Shown piece by piece: positions 7,862 through 16,686 of a DNA stretch of 64,000 nucleotides (positions are counted from its first letter, which is position 1; every line of letters begins with the position of its first letter). The DNA is taken from positions 60,089 through 124,088 of the forward strand of contig NZ_JAMQOP010000007.1 of assembly GCF_031624495.1 (NCBI RefSeq), read 5' to 3'. The notes under the pieces were generated by a model. It saw nothing but the letters and a program-made list of their open reading frames with translations. It was not told where the DNA came from and searched no databases. Origin of the DNA: Halogeometricum sp. S1BR25-6. Lineage in GTDB: Archaea; Halobacteriota; Halobacteria; Halobacteriales; Haloferacaceae. The translations under genes were made by a program, and so were the position numbers.

Positions 7862-9817
7862 ATGCGGACCCGTCTCGCGATTCTCGGGCTTGTGGTCGTC
7901 CTCGTAGTTGGTAGCGTCCCGTTTGCTGTTGGAGTCTCCCCGGATCGGAAGGCCGGTGCTGTCGACTTCGAGGACACCGTCAGCGTCGGAATCTCTGAGG
8001 GCGTCGTACGAGAAGCCCAGCGGTCGTCGCTCGTGCTTCCGAAAGCCCAAGTCTTCTACTCTCAGTATCGGTACCCCGTCGGCTACTACGGTATCACCTC
8101 CCTCCTGACCGACCTGCAGACAGGGTCTGAACGGGGTCTCGGCCGTCCGCTCCAGATTTACGTCACAGACTTCTCCGGTGAACCGATTCAACTCGACTCG
8201 GACGGCACGCTTCGACTGTCAAACGCGCGGAAAGCAGGCTGGGTGCGCGCGTCTGAAGCGTTCTTCGTCGTCGGTAGCCGAGCCCGCGTTCCGACGCGTG
8301 ACTCCGTTGCTGTTCCCTTCTCGACCCGAACCGACGCTGCAGCGTTCGTATCCAAGTACGGCGGACGAGTCGTCCGGTGGGATGACGTACGAACCCGAGA
8401 GGAGGATTCAATCGGACACACGACTGAGGAATGGAAACAGATCGTAGACGAACGAGAGGCACGGACAGATTCGACCGTGACCTCACGACGGACGTTACTC
8501 AACCGGCCGGTCTCCGTCGTCGTCGGCGAGGACGCGCCGACGCTCACCGCTGCCCTGAGGGATGCCCCGCCGAACACGAGTATCCGCGTCCCGGCCGGAA
8601 CGTACAACGTCTCCAACGTCACCGTGAGTAAGCCGGTAACGATTCGAGGAGTGGGACAGAACCGAACGCACCTCGTCGGTGACAGGACGGGGACTGTGAT
8701 GACCATGACGGCGCCGCGAACGGCCGTCGCGAATCTCAGTCTCTCCGGCGTCGGCCCCGCTCGGAGCGGTAACAACGTCACGGCCGGCGCCGTCACCGTC
8801 GATAAGACGTCGTGGAACTACAACATGCGAAAGGTGCACGGATACGGCGACGCCGCGGTCGTCTTCGATACCGCGGGAGAATCCTTCGTCTCCCGAGTCC
8901 GGATCAACACCACGTCGAACGGGATTATTGCCCGCGACAGTCCAAACGTGACCATCTCGAATCTCACGTTGTACGGCACGAAACGATGGGACGAGGGATT
9001 CCTCGGTGTCGCGGCTATCGGTTCGTCGGTCGTGGTGCAGGACTCGGCCTTCTACGGCGGGAAAGTCGGCGTCTTCGCCCTCGACGTGGACGATCTCGTC
9101 GTTCGCGACTCGCGGATGGAGGGCATGATGCTCGGTGTGTTCAACCTCTACGGCCGGAATCTGTTGATCAGTAACAACCGAGTCGAAGATACCGGCTACG
9201 GTATCTACGTCGAGATGCGGTCCTCGGAGACGGCCGTCGTCGGTAACTCAGTGCGGCGGAGCGGGAACGGCGTTATCGTCGCCGGAACTGAAAACTACGT
9301 CTCGGGCAACGTCCTGACGCAGAACCGCGCTGGTCTTCTCGTCGAAGGACACTACTCGCTGTATCGCCGGAACGTCCTCGCGTACAACCGCATCGGACTC
9401 AGGAGTCTCACGCTGCTCCCGACGAATACCGTCACGGACAACGACGTGGTGCGAAACGGGAAACCGGTCACGACTTCGGCGTACGATATCGTCCACGTGT
9501 GGCGCGGGAACTACTGGTCGAGCGCACCCGGTGTGAGACGAACCCCGAGTGGGAGTCTCGTCCGGTCGTTCCGTCCGACCGGGTCGGTAGACCGCGCCGT
9601 CGGTCGCGTACCGTACGCGAACACCGTCGCTCACTCTCCGACGGTAACGGTCTTACGGCAACTCCAGCAGTTCGTCCCAGGACTTCGCAAAGGGGGCGTC
9701 GTGGACCCTGCTCCGGCGGCCGACCCGATTCGTGACGACGTCGTGAAGCGAGTCCGGGAGACGTACAATCGAACGGGTAAGAGCGAGGATGACGATTCGT
9801 GGGACTATCGTTCGTGA
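7862..9817 (+). CDS. nosD: Secreted NosD-family beta-helix protein with N-terminal NosL-like domain
   Basis: This is a 651-residue exported protein. It has a Sec signal (residues 1-25, LAILGLVVVLVVGSVPFAVG), then a region at about 45-175 that reads like NosL: AFFVVGSRARVP, VAVPFSTRTDAAAFVSKYGG and VVRWDDV. From about 215 to 560 it has the right-handed beta-helix repeats of NosD (repeated GN, VSGN, I-NN turns). In denitrifiers NosL is a copper chaperone and NosD works with the NosFY transporter, so a fusion makes functional sense. The NosL CGM copper motif is absent: the matching place reads YRYPVGYYG. Copper binding by this domain is therefore doubtful. The gene is divergent from nosF/nosY. 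No nosZ is present. Confidence 0.8.
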   Translation: MRTRLAILGLVVVLVVGSVPFAVGVSPDRKAGAVDFEDTVSVGISEGVVREAQRSSLVLPKAQVFYSQYRYPVGYYGITSLLTDLQTGSERGLGRPLQIYVTDFSGEPIQLDSDGTLRLSNARKAGWVRASEAFFVVGSRARVPTRDSVAVPFSTRTDAAAFVSKYGGRVVRWDDVRTREEDSIGHTTEEWKQIVDEREARTDSTVTSRRTLLNRPVSVVVGEDAPTLTAALRDAPPNTSIRVPAGTYNVSNVTVSKPVTIRGVGQNRTHLVGDRTGTVMTMTAPRTAVANLSLSGVGPARSGNNVTAGAVTVDKTSWNYNMRKVHGYGDAAVVFDTAGESFVSRVRINTTSNGIIARDSPNVTISNLTLYGTKRWDEGFLGVAAIGSSVVVQDSAFYGGKVGVFALDVDDLVVRDSRMEGMMLGVFNLYGRNLLISNNRVEDTGYGIYVEMRSSETAVVGNSVRRSGNGVIVAGTENYVSGNVLTQNRAGLLVEGHYSLYRRNVLAYNRIGLRSLTLLPTNTVTDNDVVRNGKPVTTSAYDIVHVWRGNYWSSAPGVRRTPSGSLVRSFRPTGSVDRAVGRVPYANTVAHSPTVTVLRQLQQFVPGLRKGGVVDPAPAADPIRDDVVKRVRETYNRTGKSEDDDSWDYRS

Positions 9818-10344
9818 TTGTCGGCTAACTGCCGTCAATCAGGAGGTGTTGGTAGGGTCATCGTCATTCCGAGTCGTGAATACCGTCTCTATTCGGACCG
9901 TGAGCTATGAGAATGGCCGTCGGTACTGTCACCTCTTCTCTGTTTGCACCCACGTTCGTCAGTGCGTTGGCCTATAGTAGTGTCTGCAAGTCATCACCCA
10001 CTCGACCGCACGACAGCGCGCGGTTGGATGAGTAGACAGTTGCAGACGTTACTATAGATCCGGCGCAAGATAGCACTCTGCAATTTACTAGACTTAGGGG
10101 AGCTCACCGGTTCCTCCTCTCTTGAGTTGTTCTTGCCTGGGTATACTTTGCTAACCCCTATTCAATTGATAACTGCGTTACATCCATAGGTCTGTAATAA
10201 CCTGAGTGGACCGATTATTATTCTATAGGCGTTTGACCCCGTAGTTATTAATAAATACCGGCGGTAATTCGGGTGCGAGATAATAACCCGTGCCGATCGT
10301 CCTATCAATAGAGACAAAGCAGAGAATCACAAACCGTTGAATAG
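9818..10344. other. Gene-free spacer holding MITE copy 1 and an AT-rich promoter region
   Basis: These 527 bp hold the MITE at 9972-10057. The stretch 10080-10330 is AT-rich with TATTATTATTC- and TTATTAATAAATA-like tracts, plausible promoter sequence for the CPBP gene. I see no open frame with haloarchaeal composition. Confidence 0.5.
9972..10057 (+). mobile_element. 86-bp MITE-like inverted-repeat element, copy 1
   Basis: The ends are inverted repeats of about 20 bp: CTATAGTAGTGTCTGCAAGT at the left and, read on the other strand, CTATAGTAACGTCTGCAACT at the right. The internal part is an imperfect palindrome. An 86-bp copy in opposite orientation lies at 46808-46893. There is no coding capacity, so it should be mobilised by a transposase encoded elsewhere. 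No clear target-site duplication is visible. Confidence 0.75.
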
Positions 10345-11094
10345 ATGCGTACTGATGCTATGTCCGACAGTCGAATGAAGGATATCGCTTCCCGAGTGAA
10401 ACATCTTCTACTGGCGATTGCCCTCGCTGCTGCGGGATTCCTACTTGGACTCGTTCTTCTCTCGTTTGGTACTGCCTTCTTCGAGATGTCCGGTGTCAGG
10501 CTCACCGAGCGACCGGCAATCAGGTTGGTCGTCTCAACCGTACTGCTCCAGGGCGTTGCGTTTGGGACAGTCGCGCTGTGGTACGTCGCGTTTCGGTCGC
10601 GAGGCTCTGAACTCCTGCACGTTCGATTTCCGAGCCGGCGAGACATCACTTGGATCATCGGCGGAGGACTCCTATTCGCCGGCGTCTACTTCGGTCTCAC
10701 AGGGTTCGTCACAGCTGTCGGACTTCCAATCGCTCAAAATAACGTCGCTATCATCGCGAGCGAAACACCGTCTGTTGTACTGCTACTGGTCCCACTTTCG
10801 ATTCTCTTCGTCGGGCCCGGTGAAGAGCTGCTGTTCCGGGGTATCGTTCAGGGACTTCTCACTGAGTCGTTCGCCGCTCGGTCGGCTATTGTTCTTGCGA
10901 GCGCGATCTTCGCTATCAGCCACGCGGGTTCACTAACGGGACGGGGACAGCTGACGTATATGATCGTTGTCTTCGGATTAGCGGTCGTACTCGGCACGCT
11001 CTATGAGTTGAGTGGGAATCTGGTAGTTCCAGCGCTCCTTCACGGCGGATACAACGCGGTTCTCTACGCAAATCTGTATCTCTCCAGCGCATGA
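10345..11094 (+). CDS. CPBP-family intramembrane protease (Abi/Rce1-like)
   Basis: This is a 249-residue membrane protein with about seven hydrophobic segments. The active-site motifs of the CPBP family are all present: EE-x3-R (E160, E161, R165 in GPGEELLFRG), FAISH (H193) and HGGYN (H233, N237). The family cleaves or processes membrane-embedded substrates. Haloarchaeal members have no defined substrate. An internal start at 10360 (MSDSR) is equally possible. The gene stands alone after the MITE-containing spacer. Confidence 0.88.
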   Translation: MRTDAMSDSRMKDIASRVKHLLLAIALAAAGFLLGLVLLSFGTAFFEMSGVRLTERPAIRLVVSTVLLQGVAFGTVALWYVAFRSRGSELLHVRFPSRRDITWIIGGGLLFAGVYFGLTGFVTAVGLPIAQNNVAIIASETPSVVLLLVPLSILFVGPGEELLFRGIVQGLLTESFAARSAIVLASAIFAISHAGSLTGRGQLTYMIVVFGLAVVLGTLYELSGNLVVPALLHGGYNAVLYANLYLSSA

Positions 11095-11240
11095 GAGTAC
11101 CCCACGATATTGACAACAGCGACACGGTAGATTCCTCACCCGAATACGGTAACCGAGAAATTCGAACGATTTCGGCCAGTTGCGAACGTTCTTTAGGTAA
11201 AAACCGATACTAGGTGTTCTTCTGATTCTCGTTTAATCCT

Positions 11241-11414
11241 CTATCGGCGACTGGCTACGAGCAGTTGTATGAACTGTAGACAAACTATCGCTCCGATTAG
11301 AGCTGACCCAATGAGTGGGGCTCTTCCCTCCGTCACCGGGTTACTCACGTAGAAACCAACCAAGGCGATCAGTAGTACGAGCGCTACAACCGATAGTGCG
11401 TTCTCGATGGCCAT
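11241..11414 (-). CDS. 57-residue two-helix membrane protein
   Basis: This is a small open frame from the ATG at 11414 (MAIENALSVV) to the TAG at 11241. It encodes two hydrophobic helices (ALSVVALVLLIALVGFYV and PLIGSALIGAIVCLQFIQLL) joined by a polar NPVTEGRA loop and ending in SRR. Composition and helix pairing look like a genuine small membrane protein, typical of those near haloarchaeal oxidase genes. Function is unknown. Confidence 0.65.
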   Translation of the reverse strand: MAIENALSVVALVLLIALVGFYVSNPVTEGRAPLIGSALIGAIVCLQFIQLLVASRR

Positions 11415-11549
11415 ATCGAAGAGAAGGCAACTCTTCTACAAATAATCCGCGGATTCCACTGGCAAACAGGCGTTCGTCAGTTTATATCTCCGTTGAACCT
11501 CTTCTAACCGAATGAACACTCATTTTACGCTCCTCTCGAAGCAACACTC

Positions 11550-11636
11550 GTGAAAGCAAAACACCGTCTCATGTTTGTCCTGTTCGGCATCGTATTGCTA
11601 TTAGTCTTGGTCGGATTCGTTGTCCGGCTGATATAG
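11550..11636 (+). CDS. 28-residue single-helix membrane peptide
   Basis: A GTG start at 11550 opens a frame VKAKHRLMFVLFG followed by a strongly hydrophobic helix and RLI before TAG. A basic N-terminus plus one helix is the layout of small oxidase-associated or regulatory peptides. There is no ATG in frame and no homologue I can name, so it remains a candidate only. Confidence 0.4.
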   Translation: MKAKHRLMFVLFGIVLLLVLVGFVVRLI

Positions 11637-11859
11637 CGAAATATGTGTAGGTAGATGGATACACAGTCCCCATCGCTACAATAGTACACGACTAGAATTA
11701 ATAAGGTGACCTGTTCAACTGGTAGCCAGCTTATTATGCCTGTAGTGGAATAATCTCGATAATGGTTGAGCAGCAAAGAGGCGCCTTAATCCGGACCACG
11801 TGTCTTGAGCGAGAGGTTTGGAGACAGATCGACGACACATCAAGTGATGGTGCGTCAGG

Positions 11860-12264
11860 ATGAGTGAAGATGCAAAAGCGGACTTGGTGAACACTGGATC
11901 AAGTCCATGGCCGATGTTTATCGCACTCGGCCTAGCTTTGTCTGAGGTTGGTGTCCTGTTTGCGCTTCGCCCCGTTTCAGTCAGCGGGTTGTTACTATTC
12001 GTCGGATCCGTTGCCGGAATCCTTGCAGAATCGGGATACGTCACTCGATCTACTCGATCTATCGGCGCACAGGGAATCGCCCTATTGGTTATCGGGAGCG
12101 TATTGATCCTGCGAAATCAGACTGGAATGACTATCCGTGGCCAATCAATCGTTATCGCAGGAGTGCTCTGTTTCGTCCTTTTACTCCTCAGGATTGGGTA
12201 CCACCGACTTCGTTTCGGAAACACGAACCGGACTTCTGATGCGTCAGAATCTTCGTCTGACTAA
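11860..12264 (+). CDS. DUF7541-type small membrane protein
   Basis: This is a 134-residue protein with a polar N-terminus (MSEDAKADLVNTGSSPWPMF), four hydrophobic segments and a Ser/Asp-rich tail. The pattern and the position near a cytochrome oxidase subunit I gene match a haloarchaeal family annotated DUF7541, recalled from memory. A role in oxidase assembly is inference from context. Its stop codon at 12262-12264 directly abuts the convergent decayed gene. Confidence 0.7.
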   Translation: MSEDAKADLVNTGSSPWPMFIALGLALSEVGVLFALRPVSVSGLLLFVGSVAGILAESGYVTRSTRSIGAQGIALLVIGSVLILRNQTGMTIRGQSIVIAGVLCFVLLLLRIGYHRLRFGNTNRTSDASESSSD

Positions 12265-12840
12265 TCAGAGATACTGGTCTCGATAAGTAACGCCCGGAAT
12301 CGTAGGTGGAAGATTTCGTCTGCTACGCCATTTGAGAGAACTGGAAGCGAAATACAGTAACGAGAGCAGCGTCAAGTAGGTTGACGCAAAGATGATGCTC
12401 ACGAACGAAATCGCTGCCAACAATCGGTAACCGCTCCCGGTGACGATCTATGCGGCGTCGTTCGTCCCGACTTTGACACCTAAGAACGAGATTGCAGCGA
12501 TCGCCAAGAGTCCAAACGATAACGCAGTGACGTATCCGACGGCTGCATAGATGAGTGTGCGGAGTGCTGGGACACGAAATCTAACGTATGAGCGGTCGAA
12601 ATCCCGGTATTGGAGATAGAGAGAGCAACTCCGCCGAATCCGCGTCCTGTGTCAAGTACTAATGAAGGAACGATGCTCAGTACGGAGTGATCTCAAATCC
12701 TGCGACACTTAGCACCAATCCAGCGACGAGAATGGGGCTAATCTGATACCAATGCCAACTGCTGCTGACAGGAGTTCCATACCTTTGGCGCTACCTTCCT
12801 TTGTTTGCTGTCTAAGACAGTTAACAAAGCTGTGAGACAT
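12265..12840 (-). pseudogene. Decayed multi-helix membrane protein gene
   Basis: One minus-strand frame contains three membrane-like blocks interrupted by stops. The blocks are LVLSVAGFEITPY (then TGA and TAG near 12655-12675), LIYAAVGYVTALSFGLLAI ... GTNDAA, and after an in-frame TAG at 12448-12450, GYRLLAAISFVSIIFASTYL ... TYRDQYL. The likely start (MSHSFVN, 12840) is one frame off, so an indel lies near 12740. Three stops plus a frameshift mean real loss of function. The original was probably a small oxidase-linked or general membrane protein. Confidence 0.6.
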
Positions 12841-13023
12841 TTGAATGGATGTATGAGGACTATTTGATTCCCTTTGGCCATGTGCTGGAACTGGATACAG
12901 AGAGCAAGTAACCTTTGTAGCCACACTGCATCATCGTTCAAAATAGGTCTCATCGCCCACGGCATGTTTTTCGCACGATTCTCAACAACACCTGTCAGCG
13001 CGTATATCGTGGTCTGCCTCCAC

Positions 13024-15315
13024 TCATTCTGAGACGTGAACGAGCGATGTCTGCAGACGCCCGCTCAGCATTTTGAATGTAGCCGCGAGTCCGGTGCCAT
13101 ACGCAAGGTGGGCAACGAACGCCACTAGAATGTAGCCGACGAGTTCCAACCCGGACTGCCCGCTGTAGAACGCCACGAAAAAGCCCGGCAGCATCACCAC
13201 AGCGAACACGAGGCCCGTCCTGACGAGGGGTTCTCCCGGCAGGAAGTCCGCGAAGGTGACGAACAGGAGCGCCCACGTGGTCATGCCGCCGCCGAGGAAG
13301 ATGAAGTAGCCGATGGACGGACTCCCCTGCACGCCGACGAGCTCAGCCAGTTCAGCGAACGCCGCCAGTTGGAAGACGCCGAGGAGAGACCCGACGTAGA
13401 GGACGGCCGACATGAGCATCATGCCGACGAAGCCGGCGACGGCGCCGACGACGACGTCGCGGCCGACGCCCGAGAGGTCCTCGAACGCCTTCGGACTGCC
13501 CGTGTCCGCCTCGTCCTTCTGGTCGCCGACCATCTGGCTCTCCGCGGCGGCCCGCGTCTCCTCAGGCGGGGGGCTGGTGACGCCGTACTTCTCGGCGAGG
13601 CGCACCTCAAACGCCTGCCACTCGCGGGTGAACTGCTGGGTCTTCTTCAGGTCCCATACGTCGGCGTCACGGACGATGTCGCCGAACCACAGCGAATGCA
13701 GCATGTTGTACACCCACAAGAGGACACTGAAGCCGATAATATATGCCCCGATAGTAGCCACGTCATTGAGAAATTGGAACTTCGGTGGGTAGGAGGCGAA
13801 CCGCCGGGGCATTCCAAGGGCGCCAAGTATCAGGAACGCCATGAACGTAACGAACACACCGACGGATGTGAGGACAGCTTGGAGGCGCGCCAGACGTTGG
13901 TTGTACATCCGTTCGGTGATGATGGGGAACCAGTAGTAGGAGGCAGCGAACATCTGGAACGGGATGATCGCCATCAGGATCATGTGGAAGTGTCCGACGA
14001 CGTAGTAGGTATCCTGATACATCACGTCGATGGGGATGGACGCGAGGAAGACGCCTGTAATTCCCCCGATAACGAACAGGCTGAGCCCCCCGGCGGAGAA
14101 CAGCATCGGTGCGGTCAACCGGATGTTCCCCTTCCACATCGTCGTCAGCCAGTTGAACACCTTGATGGCGCTCGGAACGGCGATAGCGATGGAGACGATC
14201 ATGAAGGAAGTGAGAATTCGCGGATCCATCCCTGTTGTGAACATGTGGTGCGCCCAGACGCCGAACGAGAGGACGCCGATGGCCAGCGTCGAGTAGACGA
14301 CGAACTTGAAGCCGAACAGCTTCCGACCCGAGAACTTCGGGAGGATGGTGCTCATCAGTCCTGTCGCGGGCAGGAAGATGATGTACACCTCGGGGTGGCC
14401 GAAGAACCAAAAGAGGTTCTGATACAGTATCGACCCGCCTGCCTCCACAGCGTAGAAGGAGGTGCCGAAGTTGCGGTCAAGGAGCAGCATGAGGAGGGCG
14501 CTCCCGAGAAGCGGGAACGCGAACAGAATGATTCCGCTCGTCGTCAGCATCGACCACGTGAAGATGTCGAGATCGCCGATATCGACGTCCGGACCGCGCT
14601 TCATGAAGATGGTGACGATGAAGTTTATCGCCCCCATCATCGTCGACAGCCCGCTCAAATGTAATCCAAGTAGCATAAAATCTATCTGTGGATTGACTAA
14701 TTGTGTCGATAGCGGGGTATAGAGTGTCCATCCCGTTGCTGGTGGAGCGAGAGTGTACAAAAGCTGGAGCATTGATCGAGGCAGCCCGAGGCCAAGGATC
14801 CGTGCGAGGATTTCGGTGAGGAGGCCACCGCGGACGAGGAGTAACGAGGGAGGGAGGAGCCAGAAGGCGATGGCGTTGATGCGGGGGAACGCCAGGTCGT
14901 CGGCGCCGACAAACAACGGAAGGAAGTAGTTGGCCATGCCGAAGAACACCGGGGTGACGAAGAAGAACAGCATCGTCAGCCCATGGGTGGTGAACAGCGC
15001 GTTGTACGTCTCTTCGGACCACACGTCGACGGCAGGCGTCAGCAGTTCCGTCCGAATCATCATTGCGTCGACGCCGCCCCACAGGGCCGCCGCGGTCCCG
15101 AACACGAGGTACATGAGACCGATGTCCTTGTGGTCGACGGTCGTCACCCACCGGAGAAGGTTCTGTTTCTTCTCGCGTTCCTCCGTCTCTTCACCTTGGA
15201 CGTGTCCACCATCCGCGAAAACGATTCGAGAGAAATTTCGGAATGAGCCGTATCGTGCCCGGAGAATCACGACAGAGAGAACGATTACCGCGAGTACGTA
15301 TGGTATGATACTCAT
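13024..15315 (-). CDS. coxA: Haem-copper oxidase (cytochrome c oxidase type) subunit I with C-terminal membrane extension
   Basis: This is a 763-residue protein. The catalytic core shows the haem/CuB ligands: THGLTMLFFF (low-spin haem His), FGHPEVY (CuB His and cross-linked Tyr), the HH pair in WAHHMFTTGMDP, and VVGHFHMIL with the haem a3 proximal His. The core has about 12-14 helices to residue 590, then a charged linker (GDQKDEADTGSPK) and a second membrane domain of about four helices (DUF6789-like, from memory). It is a terminal oxidase, reducing oxygen and pumping protons across the cell membrane. No subunit II or III gene is adjacent, although a CuA-like cupredoxin pseudogene lies at 30 kb. 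Start at 15315 gives one helix before the conserved WVTTVDHKDIG. Confidence 0.93.
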   Translation of the reverse strand: MSIIPYVLAVIVLSVVILRARYGSFRNFSRIVFADGGHVQGEETEEREKKQNLLRWVTTVDHKDIGLMYLVFGTAAALWGGVDAMMIRTELLTPAVDVWSEETYNALFTTHGLTMLFFFVTPVFFGMANYFLPLFVGADDLAFPRINAIAFWLLPPSLLLVRGGLLTEILARILGLGLPRSMLQLLYTLAPPATGWTLYTPLSTQLVNPQIDFMLLGLHLSGLSTMMGAINFIVTIFMKRGPDVDIGDLDIFTWSMLTTSGIILFAFPLLGSALLMLLLDRNFGTSFYAVEAGGSILYQNLFWFFGHPEVYIIFLPATGLMSTILPKFSGRKLFGFKFVVYSTLAIGVLSFGVWAHHMFTTGMDPRILTSFMIVSIAIAVPSAIKVFNWLTTMWKGNIRLTAPMLFSAGGLSLFVIGGITGVFLASIPIDVMYQDTYYVVGHFHMILMAIIPFQMFAASYYWFPIITERMYNQRLARLQAVLTSVGVFVTFMAFLILGALGMPRRFASYPPKFQFLNDVATIGAYIIGFSVLLWVYNMLHSLWFGDIVRDADVWDLKKTQQFTREWQAFEVRLAEKYGVTSPPPEETRAAAESQMVGDQKDEADTGSPKAFEDLSGVGRDVVVGAVAGFVGMMLMSAVLYVGSLLGVFQLAAFAELAELVGVQGSPSIGYFIFLGGGMTTWALLFVTFADFLPGEPLVRTGLVFAVVMLPGFFVAFYSGQSGLELVGYILVAFVAHLAYGTGLAATFKMLSGRLQTSLVHVSE

Positions 15316-16236
15316 ACGGATTTCCGGAGATCCGACTGTTTGAGTGCGTAGCGCATCTTATGGTTGTGGACGAAGTTTCTGCCATTAAATCTACTCCTCG
15401 AACTTGGAGAAATAATTAATCACAAAGATACTACGGAAACAATTCCGTGTGGCCAACCTCCTGAACCGGTGTTTGTCTATGGAGCGCTTGACGCAGCCTC
15501 TGAAACATCAGTAATAGCTAAACCTCGCAAGACACTAGCGGACGCTCAGTTGATCCCCGCAAATTATGAAAGCGATCAGCTCGGATCTTGAGGCTCTGAA
15601 ACCACTTTTCGATCATGTTTCAGTTAGTATAGTCAAATCAACTACCTAACCCTAACCAACAGATTACAAGTCGATAGTCAGACTAATCGACGAAAGATAC
15701 CGTATCTTCGCAGTTCTGGTATTACGATGGAGCCGGTCTAATGCACGTTTAAATAGGATGTGGCTACAGATTACTAACAAGAGCCATTTTAGCATTATCT
15801 TAGGCCATTTAAACTCATAATATGAGGAATACAGGTATCTAATTCTGTATATTGATAAGTCTCTCTGTATAAATAACAGAAAATCCAGGTATGAAAGTAC
15901 ATTCTATTATTTGTGTTTACTTTGAGAAGGTATGAAAAATAAAGCTACGGCTTGAGTTCGCTGAACATTAGATTCTAGCGTGCAAACAAGAAAATCTACA
16001 GCGACAGCTGACTCATGGGGAGAACTCAAAATCAGTCCTTCATCACATCTTGATTTGCTCACAAACTCCATTTTATGCTGCTAGTTAGCAACACTCAGCA
16101 CTAGTCTAACAAAACCACTCTATTAGTTTAAATATTATACACTCACTATATCCAGAATTTATTTATCCTCTTCCATCGACCTCGTCGATAGCCGACCTCC
16201 TCGGCACCTGTCGAAGACGCAAACAAAGAACTCGCT
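15316..16236. other. AT-rich gene-free boundary before the conjugation operon
   Basis: These 921 bp are distinctly AT-rich (especially 15600-16180) compared with both sides. The longest frame (15364-15591) has no haloarchaeal character. I see no RNA gene. The composition break suggests an insertion boundary between the oxidase region and the mobile operon. Confidence 0.55.
16158..16165 (+). promoter_or_regulatory. Candidate TATA box of the conjugation operon
   Basis: TTTATTTA lies 72 nt upstream of the first operon start. It is followed by CCTCTTCC and a short ATCGAC/GTCGAT stem. Haloarchaeal TATA boxes are TTTAWA-like about 25 nt before the transcript, so a leader of about 45 nt is predicted. 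Confidence 0.35.
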
Positions 16237-16659
16237 ATGTCACAGGACAGCACTACCCCCAAGATGTCTGAGAACCGTACTGACAGTCAATCTACGGCGA
16301 TAAGCACCGTCTCTAGACCGGCTATTCTCGCCCTTGCGCTGTTAAGCATGTTTGCTGTTTACCCCGCCGCGGCACAGACAACTGCGGTCTGTAGCGCCGA
16401 CAAGCTCCCGAGCATGATTGAGGGATTCTTCCAGCTCACTACCGGACTCGGCATCGTCGGCGTTGCCGTGGTCTGGCAGGCCGACTCGCTTATCGAGATG
16501 TTTACCCTCAATTCAGAGCAGAAGAAAGGGCTCAAACGCCACAAGCGCTCGGCGATGAAGTCTGCCGTCATCCTCCTCGTTCTCGGCCCGTTGTACACGG
16601 TCGCCGGATCGATGATGAGCCTTCCGTTAGCTGACTGCGTCAATCTCACCCCCTGGTAA
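16237..16659 (+). CDS. Pilin-like (VirB2/TrbC-type) small membrane protein
   Basis: This is a 140-residue protein with a polar leader, a signal-like helix (PAILALALLSMFAVYPAAA-QT) and two further hydrophobic segments around 70-90 and 112-130. They are separated by a basic loop (KKGLKRHKRSAMK). A cleaved leader followed by two helices and a short cytoplasmic loop is the layout of VirB2/TrbC pilins of type IV secretion. It is the first gene of the nine-gene operon, which fits. Sequence identity to known pilins cannot be seen, so the call rests on topology and position. Confidence 0.6.
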   Translation: MSQDSTTPKMSENRTDSQSTAISTVSRPAILALALLSMFAVYPAAAQTTAVCSADKLPSMIEGFFQLTTGLGIVGVAVVWQADSLIEMFTLNSEQKKGLKRHKRSAMKSAVILLVLGPLYTVAGSMMSLPLADCVNLTPW

Positions 16660-16686
16660 GCAACTCCAGGATCCCATCACGAGTCC

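Noticed and set aside
13369..14664. 431-residue plus-strand open frame opposite the oxidase gene
   Set aside because: It is the antisense of coxA, His/Asp-rich by codon mirroring, with no start context or family motif.
15364..15591. 75-residue frame in the AT-rich boundary
   Set aside because: Not acidic, no homology pattern, no promoter or start signal; expected by chance in AT-rich DNA.
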